Shown here: piece by piece, positions 46,901 to 61,300 of the stretch
Layout: each line of letters begins with the position of its first letter
Numbering within the stretch: position 1 is the first letter of the stretch
From: Datnioides undecimradiatus
Lineage: Eukaryota > Chordata > Actinopteri > Lobotiformes > Datnioididae
NCBI GenBank assembly: GCA_008933995.1
Contig: WARS01000031.1
Location: forward strand, 2,632,001 to 2,696,000
Direction: 5' to 3'
DNA: 64,000 nt
The notes under the pieces: model-generated
What the model saw: the letters and a program-made list of their open reading frames with translations, nothing else
The model's database searches: none
Told to the model about the DNA's origin: nothing
Made by a program: the position numbers and the translations under genes

Positions 46901-49900
46901 ATAATATTTCTGTAGAGTGTGGAATTAATTATCAGGCTCGGTCGGTGACTCAGAGCTCAGGTCTTCAGAAAGTAATGCAGCCCGTAAATAATCGCCCTAC
47001 TGCCACCATACTTCACGCTGATGGCGAGCACTGCATTTGTGCTAATTTCGCCGTTCTATGTATAGAGTGATGGACAGTGTCAGGATGGATGATATTTGGG
47101 TTGCCCCAGTGGCTTAGCAGGCTGAAATTGAACTGAATGTGCCGGTGGGATATTGAAGATTTCTATCTGGCTTTGGCTGCTTACAGTATCATCCGTCTTC
47201 CCCAGACCATCTTTTACCAGTTAAACACCAGGTGACTATGTAAACTCTGTCTTTAGTGCCTGAGGGGAGAAATCTAGAGCTCTGGGTGTGACATATAAGT
47301 GCATTGATCTCCTAACTCTGACTAACCTCCGTCTGCCTGACAGCCTGGAGTGGAGGATGCTGCCTGTCTGCCATTAGCTTTATGACTGCCTGGGTGAGAT
47401 GGGCAATCTGGGCCTGCCACTGGACTGAGAGGCTGCCAAACTACAGCAGGCAACAAGGAGGGTAAACACAAACATTTGGATTTAAAATATGTATAGTATT
47501 CTAGTTTCATTTGTCGGGAAGCACAAAACACAGAAATATCAGATTCAGATCAGATATCGCCCCAGGAATGTGACTTATTCAAGATTGAAATGATTGCAAT
47601 GTATTTTAATTCTGCAGCGCGGTGCACTGAGATGAGATTGTGTGCGAGTGTTTGTGTAAAGCTTGAAAGTGTATGGAGTGGTGCGAATTTGAATAGATGT
47701 ATTTGCATCTTGTTGCTTAGCCAAAGGCATTATTGGTTCCCAGTGGTAGTGACCTGAAATTTTGCATGCACGGCAAGTCTGCAAATGGTAGCCCCTTTAT
47801 GATCAGCCAAATATTGCACAGTGAAAGTGTGAGGCACTGACCTTCGATGCAGCACATATATGTAACACACGCCGACGGAGATGTTCACATTGCATGATTG
47901 TCTCTCCTTCCTAGTTCTGCTGCTGGACTCTACAAGGAAAGCAGAAACACTAAAATTTATTTAAATCTGTCTGCATTTGCACAAGGATGGCTTAGATTGA
48001 TTTAGTGACTCTGGTCATTAATAGTCAGTCCCATTTGCATGTCACCACGCCTTCAAGTACAGCCAAGAAGTCAGACATACTATAATGTCACAAAAAAAAT
48101 GACTGAAAAGACGACCACGGGGAATAAAAAACCAAGAGCTGTGGTGATTTTTATAGTTTGCAGATGTATGGAAATCATTCCACAGCCTTACAGCGTGCAC
48201 ACTCAGGAGGTAGGTGGTAGATCGTGAGTTCAGATATTCACTTTGTGTGATTCAGTCCGACACCAGTGAGGTGGACTGAAGCAGCACATGCTGTTGACCT
48301 TGTAATAGATTTCTGAACTGGACATTGAGCCCCCAAACATCTTCTTTTACTTTGAATAAGAAAACACAGGGTTTTTTGTCGATCAGTGTTTCCAGTATAA
48401 CCACTAACCTTTGTAAATACCTTGCTACAAAATCCAGTGGAAGCCAACCTAAACTATTCAGTCAGACAAGGTCAGCAACCCTGCAGGACTCATATCAGCA
48501 TTACCCGGGCTTCAAAACAAAACCATTTTTTCAATGTTTTTATGTAAAAGCCCTACTTCCTGACCCCATACTAAAATGCCTATGTGATGAATATAATCTT
48601 TATCTGCTTAAGCACTTGTGGGCGCCCAGGAATGGACGGGTCAAGAGTTTTAGCTCTTTTACTGGTCATCTGATATAAAAGACAGCAGCAGCCTGCAGAG
48701 GAGGTGGAGGCTCGTGACTTGGAAGCCGGCAGTTCAAATCCCCGGACTGACTGACGAAAGCTGTGTAGGGAAGTAACACTGTGCTCTGCCTCAACAGCAG
48801 CTGTCAAAGTGCTGTTGCACAGAGTCACTGAAGTCCCAACTGTTCAGTAAAAACAGTGGAAGACTGTGGCAGCGACCAGGTGTGAACTTTTCCCTCCCTT
48901 TGCCCAATGAAATGACGGATTTGATTAGAGTTTATGTTTGGGATAACACTCAAAGCATCTGACATGAAGCAATGTTTGGCTGTGTGGATGAAGATCATCA
49001 CATTACTCAAAGTAATAGTCAATCTCCTTAATTTGAGGTTCAGAGCTTATTCCTGGCCATGGAAACAATGATCTCAAGGTCAACTTAGTAACAATTCTGG
49101 AGCTTCTAGTCCTGTCACATTACCTTCCTTTGCAAATGAGGTTTGCCAGGTGATTAAAAATGTAATATTTGACTCTATTTAAATCTGAATATTAATCAGA
49201 ATAATTGAAATAATGTCTGTAATGTCCGGTGGGGTTAGGCTACTGTAAAAAATGGAGGCCTTATTGACTCTATTAGTTGTGGAAGAGCTTTTGATCATAA
49301 CACAACAAACATCCTGATACCACTTAAGAAGAAATTGCAGCAATACCAGATAGCTGTAGAAAAAGTGTCACCATAACTTCATTTGTGAAACAGCGAGCAC
49401 AGACAGGTTGTTTTATTGCACTGTAAAGTGTCCTGCTTGGTCACAGTTCTAAAAATATTGACCAATATCTTGTTAGTGGAGATTTTTAACTGCCATAAAA
49501 CGAGATTCATGTTAAAAGACAATTTCTGAAAATAATCTAATATCTTAACACGTTGTCCAATAAGCCCCTATCATCAGATAACCCAGAGTAAAACCACGAG
49601 TCATTGATACACAATGCTTTTTCTACAAATGCTACTTAACGAGATAATGTTCTAATTATTTAGCTCTAGATATGCTAGTTACCTTGTTACTTTGTGGTTT
49701 TCCCTATTAGTCTTTATCCAAGGTAAGCTAACCAATGGCTTCATTTTTATTATATGGACAATAGAGTGGCATCGATCTACAACTTCATTACAACAGTCCA
49801 AAGGAAATAAGGCCCCTACATATTGACATTAATTATTACTCTTGTAATATGTTTTCATAGTTTCACATGTCTTTATTGTCTAAACAATGTCAAAATGTCA

Positions 49901-51580
49901 CAGTTGTCACCAAACGTTCTTGATAAACAGTGTCACATGGTCAGGTGTAGTTTTTTCATATCTGAACCGCATGCCCCCAGCTCCCCATCAAACCTGTACA
50001 ATAACATCAAATGAGATTCCCCCATTACAGTTGACAGACAGACAGTGGGCACAAAGTTTAAAATAAAGGTCTTAAAGGGAATAAAAGCTTTGCAGTGAAT
50101 GGTGAGGGAATTGTTAAGGATAATACAAAGGAGTGGGATTTCTTGTGCATTTGTCTGCGAGGGATATCCCAGCCAAAGTTTCTCTATACATCAAAGGGCC
50201 GCCGCAAATAAAAGCACACTTGTCAGGGGCGAACAAACTGCCTCCTTTGTGCCTCCTACCAGCCAAATTCAGGCACACAAAGCCTTTGGATGTACAACAC
50301 TGCAAAGAAGACATACTATTCAGATGACATGCTTTGCTCTCTGGTGGTTTGCTGTGTGCTTTTGTCTGTCCTGACCAGGACAGATATATAATATCACTGG
50401 ATCAAAATCCTTTCAGTCCCTTTTACTCCCTGTTAAAGACTCCCGTTACACTCCCTCCCCCATACACTCCACTATTCTTTCTTTTCTTAAACAAAGTAAA
50501 CTTGATGCAGCCAGATAACACTTGCAGCCCTCAGGCCTAATGCCCAAAAATGAGTCTCAGGTTCATTCAGGTTTTGGTTTTTCTTTTCGTTTTTTTTTTG
50601 GCAGAGGGCCTTGTACAAACGGTGGTCAGACAGACTGGACACTTGTCACTGCCGCCTCAGGAAAGCTTTGTCTGTTTTGGTTTTCCATTTCTTCAAACAT
50701 CTGCATCTTTAACACGATATACCACACAAATAAACCACTATCACTTGGAAAGTTTGTCCATGCCAAGAAGAAAAGAAAAGAAAGTAGTCTTACCGCCCGC
50801 ACACACTCTGACACGACTCATAAGTCCATCCAAGTCTAAAGTAAAACAGGCTGAACATGCATCAAAATGACTTGTATGATGCTGTGGAGGTTTCCTCTGT
50901 GAAAACAGATTCAGATAATTATTTATCTATTTTATGTATGGCTACAATTAATGGTTGTTACATTTTTAATTAAGCTAGGGATATTTTTTTGTATATATTT
51001 GTGAAATATATAAAATAATTATAAAAAAATACCCACCATGGTTCCCCAAAATGAAGGCTGACACAGTCAGACTGCTCATTTTGTCTGATCAGCCTAAAGA
51101 TATAAGTTTATTATTACATAAAGCAATAAAAAGTATCATAGTTCGGTAATTTTAACTATGAATCGATAATAGGAATTGTTGCTGCTTACTTTTCTATCTA
51201 TCAACTTTGCAACAGAGTAATCATAATATCTGTAATTGCATAAAAACATAGTTTACAGTATCTTTGAAAAACAGTCTTGGTATGAACCATGGAAGTGGTT
51301 TCCAACCTGTGGGTCAGGATACTTTAAGGAAGTCACAAAACATATCTGAGGGTCTTGGATGATCAACAAGACAGAAAAGAAAACACCTTCTGGTCCACAA
51401 AACTATGTTTTCAGAATTTTCCAAATACTGGATAGTTTTTAGCTTTTTTGACCTCTGGCAAGTACTCAAAATAAAAACTGTTAAATGAAAAAATCTGTGG
51501 AAACATCAACAACTCTGTGACAACGTGCAACAAGAGGTTGCAAGTTACTTTATTTTGAAAGGTCATAAGGAAAATGCTTA
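43910..51580. other. bdnf upstream gene desert, proximal part
   Basis: No gene supported. CpG density is raised up to about 44.9 kb, as expected for promoter I flank, then AT-rich. Blocks of balanced composition without repeats (for example 46.85-47.1 kb) could be conserved regulatory DNA. A SINE-like piece lies near 48.7 kb. Confidence 0.4.
48675..48850. repeat. Possible tRNA-derived SINE fragment
   Basis: Contains GCAGTTCAAATCCCCGG (48729-48745), a good RNA polymerase III B-box, within a GC-richer block unlike its surroundings. No convincing A-box was found, and no poly-A or repeat tail. Low certainty. Confidence 0.3.
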
Positions 51581-51593
51581 ATAATCAATCTGG

Positions 51594-51595
<2 letters not shown>

Positions 51596-51625
<30 letters not shown>
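51596..51625. repeat. (GT)n microsatellite
   Basis: Fourteen or so GT units, imperfect at the start. Confidence 0.9.
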
Positions 51626-51782
51626 CTAAAGTGGACCACTATGCTAAAGAGTCTATGGTTGCAATGTACTGAGGTGATATAAGAGAGCTTCTCCATGTTC
51701 CTGCTGTTTGTTATAGTGTGGTGTGCGCCTGATGTCCAACAGATGTGTGTCCAATCAGCTGTGATATGCAGTGGAAAAAAGT

Positions 51783-52382
51783 ATGGTGAACACTGCAGTG
51801 ATTAGTGTGTCTATACTTGTGTATAAGTGTGTAATTATTGTATTAATTTCAATGTGTCATGTTTTTTTGCCCATGTTTGAACAGCTGTCGCTGGCATGGA
51901 GGCATACAAAGAGTCTGTCCTACAAATGTTCACTGAGTATTGTAGTAATCATGTTTTTTGTTGTGTTTCAATGTTCAACTTGTCAATCCAATTCAAAACC
52001 CATTTATAGCATTTTTCGGTTTTGTGCAGTGTTGTTTAAACCTGTTTATATATATTTTTTTTATGATGTTTTCTTTTGTAAAACAACGACAAATAAAAAC
52101 AACTGTGACCAATTCAACATGTATTATTCCATAAATTTTTATCCAGTCATCCGTCCACAAAGTCAATTTCTAAACACGTTTTTGTTTCCCATACATACTT
52201 CACACAAATCTCACAAAAATGTCAACAATTTAAATAAAACAAAATTTACACCTTTCATTAGTGTCTACGTGCAGAGACCACTTCCTTTTAGGACCATTCC
52301 TTTTGTTCTTTCTTTACTTACAGGACTGAAAATGAATATTAATCAACAAACTGGTGACCTGAAAATCTTGGATTTGCCTTAG
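51783..52382 (+). CDS. Unexplained 199-codon open frame
   Basis: Open frame from ATG 51783 (MVNTAVISVSILVYK) to TAG 52380-52382, in AT-rich DNA where stops are frequent. The first third is hydrophobic (VCIIVLISM-like segments, then SIVVIMFFVVFQCSTCQ), which could be two membrane helices. The rest is polar and Asn/Lys/Phe-rich, ending GDLKILDLP. I recognise no family. No splice partners, promoter or polyA signal are evident. Most likely chance or a remnant; reported because its length stands out in the gene desert. Confidence 0.15.
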   Translation: MVNTAVISVSILVYKCVIIVLISMCHVFLPMFEQLSLAWRHTKSLSYKCSLSIVVIMFFVVFQCSTCQSNSKPIYSIFRFCAVLFKPVYIYFFYDVFFCKTTTNKNNCDQFNMYYSINFYPVIRPQSQFLNTFLFPIHTSHKSHKNVNNLNKTKFTPFISVYVQRPLPFRTIPFVLSLLTGLKMNINQQTGDLKILDLP

Positions 52383-55300
52383 CTACAACTGTTGTGAGTC
52401 AGTCACTATATGTCTGTGTAACAAGCTACATCACATGACCTACAGCAGCACCACAGTTACATGAATTTACATGATCACTTGCAACAGTGTCAGGCTGCGC
52501 ACTTGTGCATCATAGTTACAGTTTGAGATTGTTAGAGGAAGAGCCAGAGGACATTTTGATAGCACCTTGTATTTAGCATTTTTCTTGTTTCTCGAGGGGA
52601 TATGTCATATCTCAGAGACACTTCAGAAATCTCTTTTTAACTTTTTTTGATTTTTAATAGATTAATGGTTGCCACGTTATTATACACATTATATGTTGGT
52701 GTAACTCCCATAATGAGTCCCAGTCATTAAACAAATGTCTTCCTCCAGACCTGACTGGCTCTCATGCAATATCATCATCAGTACACCACCATCCAAGACA
52801 TCTGCATTGTGCCGACTAAAACCCCTTATTGCTGGAATCATTTCCTTGACTGCAAGCTTGAATTACTGAATTAGCCAAAGCAATCTTGTTTGTATCCATA
52901 CGTATCCTGTGTAAACATTTTTCAAAAATGGCCGCCTATTCGCTCATCAGCTTTGGAGTGGTGATATGAGGTGGCTCCAGTATCAGGGGTCCGAACAGCT
53001 TCTTCCAAGCAGTGGTCTCACAGTCTCCTGCCATTAACTAATTTTCATTCCAAAACCTTATTTCTCCATCTGTTTTTCTTCATTGTAAATTCAACAAATG
53101 TTCATAAGCTGAATCTGTAAAAAGCACAAAAAAACAAACAATGATAACAATGAGAATAGACCACATTTTAGTCATTTCTGTTGTTATGGCTGCATATGCT
53201 CTCTGTGCTGTTTGTCCCCTTTTTTCTCTCCTGACCTCTTCCCCTCCAGGTGAGCTACATCTGACTGTTTGATGAGTTGCACATGGCTGGGAAATGTAGT
53301 TCTTAAAAGCTCCTGTGCCAGCAGCAGGAGAAAGACACGTTTGGTGTGGATGCTGCTGGTTTTGCTGACTCTCTGTCTGGGATTTTGTGTTTCTGTTGTG
53401 TTTTGTCTTGTAGTAGTTTTGATTTAGTGTCTTAGGTGTTTGTATCTCTTATTTTAATAAATCCCACAGATCTCATTGTTTTAAAGGTCTTTCTCTGTGG
53501 GTGATTTTGGTCATTGGTGGTGCGTTGTTCAACCCAAAGTTTGGAGTGTCACAATATACATTCTGTAAGGTGTGAAATGCTGGCAAAGACTAAAGTCTGG
53601 GGCCTTCTGCAGAGGTACAGCTCGCAGAGTCTGAAGATTTATCTGAAGGACAGAGAATACCGTGTGAGATGTTACTTAGACTTACAGTCATTCTGTCTAA
53701 TGCCTTGTTCTAAAGATGTTCTTGAATAATTCTCACTGGACCTATTGATCAAACCTGCGATACAAAAAATCCTTGTTGTTAACAAGTCCTTTTCTCCCGT
53801 GATCATTGTAGTTGTGAAAGAAAAACCCCATTTACTGTTGTTCTCCTTGTGCCATTTCAACAGAATGTCTGTTATTAGCCTGGACGTCTCCTCTACCTTT
53901 CTCTAGAAGTGGTCCAACAAACAGCTCAACACAACAGACAATTTGATGTTTTTTGATGACCTTTAGGATATAACAGAAAAAGAAAAAAAAACCACATTTG
54001 GCAGTATTCACCATTACAGAGTAACTGACCACTGCATGTAGATGATCCTTCACTGTTTAGTTCAGTAATGGTGGCTCCGGGTTTAAAGTATAATACTTTG
54101 GTCTTTTATACTGGTTGTGTCACAACTTGAGAACAATGAGTCACAATAATAGTAAAACACTCACCTCATATCAGCACCATGATGATCTCAGAAACAGAAG
54201 GCCTCTGTGCAGTTTGTAGATGTGGTTTTTCATCACAAATAGATTATGAGTATCGAAATAGTGTGTTAAAATAGTGTGTAGTGTTGTTGCGGCTTGTTGT
54301 TTTTTTTTAAATCCACCATTTTTAAATCAAATGTAGTCACTCCTTTGGGTGTACAAAGGTCAACAGAAATACACCCACAAGTAACCTTTATAGCTTTGTT
54401 AAGACCTGAATCATGTCCTTAGATGTAAACACACAATATGTCGAAGCAGATTAAAATACATTTTTACAGACCCAAGTCACATCACACAAACAGACAGAAG
54501 TGTACAGAAGACAGACAGAAGGGTAGTTGCCCCCCCCCACACACACACACACCCACCCCATCATATACACGTGTATTTCGTGCTTTTAATGTGTGCCTCA
54601 GACGCATGAACATGCACTTTTCAAAGTGACTATAAATTCCTTCTCATTTGTTTTTCAGGTTCCTGGCAATTCCAGAGCATTCACAGTTTCAGCTTTACTG
54701 TGCACGCGCTGAAACCTTTAATGAATACAACACAGTTGCCATTGTCACCATAATTATTGTCACAGCAGTTTTTAGCTGCCATACGGAGCACATTTATTCC
54801 TCCTGCCATTCTTGATTCTTTTCACTCTAACAACATGTTTACCCAAGAAAGTAATTTCCAAGGAAGGCCTGAATATTGATTGGCTGGAAATATTATATAA
54901 AGTCTCATATGATCACAGGAGATGGGAGCCCTTTTTAATTGTAGCAAGTGTGTGTGTGTATGTGTATGGCTGGGAAATCAGAGTGTGATTTCTGAGGATT
55001 TTAATGACGTTATGTGCTATTTTTGTTTGACTTTTTTTTTTTTTTTTAACATTTGAGACAAACGTCAAGGCACACCTGAGCTCACTCAGAGGCACAATGG
55101 CGAGAACCACTGCTTCACTCAGCCTTATGAGATTTCAGTGTGTTGAATAAAGCAAATCTCTGAGTGAATGCAATGACTCATCACCAGGGTCATTTGCCTT
55201 TCACTGCAAATGAGTGTGGGTGTCTGACTAACTTGCAGTTATAAGCTGGATATTGTTTTTTAATCATTGAAGAGAGAGAGAGAAAGGGTGAAAAAGAGAA

Positions 55301-58300
55301 ACCTAGTGTTCGCGTTCGCGTGTACAATATGATTGAAAGTGTGTGTGTATGAGAGTGCGTGTGGCTGTGTATGACGTGTGTCAGAGAGACACACAGACTG
55401 AGGGCCACATTTTGAGTCTTTGAGACGCATTGTGTGCCCGAAGCCACGCGTGTTATTTATCAAACAGGCGCTTTGGCCTGGAAGTGCAGTTTCCTGCCAT
55501 CTGACAGAGAAACCCTCTGTGTGTTAGCAGTGAAGTGCGTCTCTCTCTCCCACATGGATTTGGGGGAGGAACACGCAGCAAGTGGGCGGAGACATGATAA
55601 GTGTGGTTGGCTGAGCATTCTGCCTGATTTCATAAAGTTCACACACTTTGTGAAGGCTGTTTTTCAGTGGAACTTTTTTTTCATCTCTACAAAGCAGTTG
55701 GGTTTTTTTTTTCAGGTTTTTAAATTAAAGGCCATGGTAGGCAGAAGGAAATTTAATTATGCTCTATCTGCAGAAATCCAGCCCACATATAGCTACTATA
55801 ATATCCATGGTAACATGTTACTTAATGAGGTGTGCATGAGGCTGGCATCATGCTATCATGAAAACTGGCCCGATCATAAATTAAAATGGTTGTTTATGAT
55901 TGTTGTTATTGAGTGTCATTTAATTAATGTCTGCGAGGGGGGTTCTGAGGCGTGTCACTAGGTTTTTATGACATATTATTGACAGTGTAATACCAGTTCA
56001 TTATATCTTTTATAGTACATATGAACTCTGCCACGAGGACCACGAGGAAATGATTGAGGAAACAGTCATAAGGGAATCTTAAACAGTAATAATACCTTTT
56101 ACTTGTTTTTATGGGTTTACACCACAAATAAAGGCATACAAAAGCAGGAAACAGATGCTAATTCAATGCTAAGAATTGAAATAGTAATAATAATATTAAA
56201 AGTATATAGCTTTCAAAGCTCAAAGTAATCCTGCTTTAATGTCAAGTGTCATGACCAAGAAGCTTCATTATTTACAACATGATACACCATGGTCCTGTAC
56301 ATGTCAGCTTACGACAGTGTTATGCCAGATTTATGCACAAACATGAAAAACTAAAGTCACCAGACTGTACCAGACAGTACCAGAAGCAGAGCGAGCTACG
56401 TTATGAACAAGCAAGCTAGCTGGCCTACAAGCAATGCTAGTAAGACACAGAAGTCAGTACATGTGTCAGTAAAGTGGATCAAACCACTGTTGGCAAATCA
56501 ACAGAGACCAAAAACAAATTTTAAAATGATAACTTACACACGCACAGATGGACAACAACGTAAAACATGCTAACATATATCATATGAATACGCAGCTACA
56601 CACACAAACCACTGCATCCCAAATCATCACCCAACAGCCCAAGAAAGCTCTAACGGAACTGCTAGAAAAGCAGCTCTGCACATTTCTAGTAAATTCAAGA
56701 ACAAATTGTGGGGTTGAGTTGAAGAGAGACTGTCAAGCATCAAGCTGGTCATTTGAGGTCAGTAATTAATTTCATAATAATGTATTAATCCTAAAATGCT
56801 ATACACACTTCTAAAAGCCATGCACTCCCGCAGGCTTTTTCCAAGAGGACTGAGAGCATCAGACAGTCAAGTAAAGTCAAGTAATGGTATTGTAGAGCAA
56901 CAAAGTCCAAGTAGAAAAGAGGTCAAGGTGGATGGATGGGTCAACAAAACAATGGTCTGCTGTTCACTGTTGTTTTTTTTCAAAGTTTGACCATGAATGT
57001 CCTTTAACCTTAGCATTATTTTAGTTATTTAACAGTAATGATTTTGAAAGGCACAAACAATGATGTTCTGCCAGAGGAAGCCTCAGACTGAACTTCTGTC
57101 TGTGTTAACGTCAAATGGAACAAGACAAATAAGAGAAACTAAGAGCAAGGAGTTATTTTAGGAATCCTGAAGTTTGACAGAAAGGCCAAAGGTATTATTT
57201 AGCTTGCTAACATTGAAATTAAGCTAAAGACCATGCTCTGGAGAAATATCAAAAACAACCGTTTAAATAAACTAACTTTCAGATTTTCAATTAGTTTTCA
57301 CAACTGTAGAGCGATATTTTGTTTCCAGTTGCAACAATGACACATTTAGTTTTGACAAAGGTCAGATTCGCTCCTTCTTCATACTCGTCAGTCATACCGA
57401 ACTGACAAATAACACACAGTGTTTCTCCAAAATGCAGCTATAATGGTTAAAACTGATAGTGATAACATACACCTACAGCCGTGTAGGAGACCTGTGTGTC
57501 TGTGCTGAGAAACAAAGAGGATGAAAAAGAGAACGTACACTAAGCCGACCAAACTATTTGTTTATACTACATAGGAATGATTAAGGTGTTAAGTTGTGGT
57601 TAAACAGGTGCAACAAAGCTAACAGAAGAGTGATGCAGCTGTGAATCAAGCACAGTCTGCGCACGCCCACAAAGTCCTGAGAGGAGGTTTAATCCGGCAA
57701 AACAAGTGAAAACGCCTGTGTGGGCAGTGTAGTGGCTCTAACTCTATTTGAAACAGGACAGGCTGGCCCTGAATAAAAACGTTCAGTTGTGAATTAAAAG
57801 GACGTCAGGATGGATAAAAGCTTTAAGGTGATGTGTTGAAGTTACTCTTTCCCTTGCAGGTCGACTTCCTCGCTACCGACAGATTAATTTTGCTACACCC
57901 CACTGCACGGTCAGCCAGTCGTCCTGTGTGAGAGATTTATGTTGTATTTGTCTATGTGCAGCATAGTTCCTTAGTGTTGCGCCAAAGAAAATATGTCCCC
58001 GGTCAAAATAAAAACGGCTTGTGTGTGTTCACGTTGGTTCCCAAACTTGGGGTTAGAAACTTCCAAAGTAAGTCTATCGGCTCACAAAGATGGCTAATAG
58101 GAAAGAAAAAGTGTTTTTAAATATTAAAAACACTGAAGTACTTAAAAACAAAAACAATGTGAGAAGGTTTATAACCAGCAGACACACAGTATGAAATCTG
58201 TAAGTAAGGGTTGCAAGTGGATGTAGCTTTTAGAGGGGCATTAACCAGAAATTGTCAAAAACAATGCTCTTCTTATATTATTTGCCTCTGACCATGTTCA

Positions 58301-61300
58301 TGTTGGGTGTTAGAGGGTAATATATCTGATATTTGCAGCCTGGACCTCAAAAAGAGGCTTCGTCTACGGGCCCTGTCAGCTGCTTCTAAAAATTTAAGAT
58401 GGGAGAAACCACATTTTTCCACAGGGATTAATAAAGCCTAATTCGAATCAAATGAACGAAGCTCCATCTTCATTGGGTGGAGAATACCGCTTCATTAGGG
58501 GCAAACTTAAAAGAGCACAAGATAAGACGACAGAGAGACAGGACACCGCAAACTGACAACAAGGACGGATATATGGGGTGTTTAAAGTGTGCCGGTGTAA
58601 ACGGCTGCTGGGAAAATCATTTGAATGTCTGCACATTCCCTAACCTTCCTTGAGGTTGAGTCACCTCTTTACTCAGTTGTGCACTGTTTCCTGGAAGTTG
58701 TGGTAAAGGGTAATAATCATACACTCATGCACTGTATAATACCAGTAGGTTTGGGACTTAACCCTGTCTCCATGGCAATTGGTGCAATGATGACAAATTT
58801 GCTGTTTCAATAAACAAAATGACTAAAAAATCTGGAGCCTTAACTGATGTCTCATTGTTGTGTGTTTTAGCGATACAGTCGTGACATGTGTACACAGAAG
58901 GGACACGTCAACACGAGGGGATATTTTACACTGTGTGCATTACACGGCAGAATGAAACAGAGTTGGCTTGTCAGTGTTTGTGGTCTGTGGGTTCAGACTG
59001 TAAGTCAGCAAAGTACTTCAGTAGACTCTGCAAATCGTGAAATGTTTATTTGCAAGGCTACCTGCACCATACAGCTCATTCTCCTGAGGATGAGTCATCC
59101 ACAGGCTACATACAGTACATTTGAGGTGGGCTTTGGATAAGCTCCTGGAGGAGAATGTGGAGGGGCAAAGAACACTGCTGAGCCATCACAGCTGTACTGA
59201 TTTTCTGTCACATTGTTTCACAACAGGAGACATTACCTGGTAAAGGAAACTGTAAATCTCACCCATCCCCCACCATAACCACTGCATAAGGTCCTGCCAA
59301 CAGTCAGCTATGTATTGATAAAGGGAGCCAGGTATTTGCTGCCACACTGCTTTCTCGCAAATATTTGTTAGCTGACTAAAACATAGAGGGAGATTGTAAC
59401 ATTTCTAAAAACAAATCTGCTGCTGCAAAGAGTGAGGACCATAAAAACAGCACTGTAAGTAAATATACGTATTATCATATACATTTTTGTTACTATCATA
59501 AAAAATAATGCATTGTTTGTCAACATTCAGCTGGGAATAGAAGAAAAAAACATTGTGTGGCATCTAGTTTTCTCCGATGTGTAATTTCGGTAGTGGACAG
59601 GCAGTATATGTACATATTGTGTTCCTAAGGACAGATGCTTTCCGTTGCCTCAGAACACCAAGGCTTATTTATTATTATGTAAACCAAACAATGACCAGTT
59701 TATTTGTTGTTGTTGTTGTTTTTTAACAGACAAAAACAGGAACTCATATTAAAACTGCTGAAACATACAAAAGCTCCTTTTGTTTAAACTAACAAAATGT
59801 GTCGATCCACCACTGATTATTTTCATTGTTAATTCATTTGCTGATGTAATTTCCTTTTATTAAAAACTGTTTAGTCCACAAAATGTCATGAAACAGAGAA
59901 ATGGCCATCACGATCACCATGGTGCTCTCAAAAGGAGCCCAAAATGGCCTCTTCAGATGTTTAGTTTTGTCCAAAACCCCAGGAGGAGAGAAAAGCACCA
60001 ATCGCTCAGATTAGGTAGCTAAATAAATCACTAAAATGATTAGCTGGTTATCAGAACTGTTAGTGATTAATTTTCTCTTTTAGGGTGTAAAGTATCTTGG
60101 CTTACCTTATCCAGACTCACTCTGTTTGACTGTCTTTAGAGTTGAAATATCTCCCAGAATGTGTTCCAATTTTGTGGATAATAAAGCTATTTTTATTTTA
60201 TACTTATATGTCTGTACCTTTGCTTCCCACTGTTGTTCTGATGTACCGGAAACAAATGTACATGGCGTAAACAACAATCTTCTTGGCCCTGCTTTACATG
60301 CCAAATTCAGGGTGCATCCTAGGAATTTCCATAACCCCCATTTAAATATTTGCATTTAGCATCACGGGACAGGGCAATGAGCAGAAGCAACCATTTTGTG
60401 ACTGCCTTATGTTGCTATATTTTCTACTAAAAATAAAAATACCCTATTCATTTTTTTTCTACACCCCAACAGGTCACATATTTCCCTTTTTATCATTGCT
60501 TTTTCTGTATCCTATTTTTTTTTTTTATTTAACTGAACTATTTACATCAGTGTCCCCTGAAAAAGAAGTGCTGGGAGCATAAAATAATAAATCCCAAGGC
60601 TGCTCTTGACAATTATATAGAGCACTATTTCAATCTGAAAATTAATCATCATTTTTCACATCAGCATGAGACACAGTAAGCTGTGTGCATGCATAAAGCA
60701 TGCACAGCTATTTTCAGGTGATGTATACATACGGTACAATTTTTTTTTACCTTAGTCAAAGGTAAAACAAAAGCCAACAAGCAACACTATTAGTGGTAAA
60801 AGGACAGACAGTACTGGTGGTCAGCTCACCACGAGTTATTCCACTGTGACATATTGCTGTAAGATATCAGGTCATCTAATTAGACAGGGGACGAAAAGTT
60901 CACAGCTGTGACGTGCTGCCTTGTGGGAGTCAGGAACATTGTAGGAGGGATCATATGCTTATATTTGTATGTGGTAGTCAGTGTCTCTCTTCCTGGCCAT
61001 GCACTGATATAAAGGTTCTAATTCAAGCATCGGATTTAGCAAAAACCCATTAAATTTAGGCCAACACTCAAGGTTGCTTTAATCAGAATTATAATAAAGA
61101 AGCATAATTAATTGCATCTGTGCTTTGTGTGTATGTTAGTCTCCAGTAACTGGAGATGCGGCGTGGTTAAAATGTTGCTTCAAAAGCAAATGCAGATATT
61201 CAATCTAGATGTAAAATCTCTGTTTGGACATCTTTGTATGTTGTCTATGTTTATCTCTGACTCTGAGTGTGGATCAGTACATGTTATTATGTCTGTAATC

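Noticed and set aside
47095-47160. Pol III A-box-like TGGCTTAGCAGG
   Set aside because: No matching B-box within range, so neither a tRNA nor a SINE can be supported.
53220-53520. Block with possible interspersed-repeat look and an AATAAA
   Set aside because: No terminal repeats, target duplication or coding remnant seen; could not be assigned.
55434-55961. 175-codon plus-strand frame
   Set aside because: Begins at GTG, has no recognisable domain, and no splice or polyA context.
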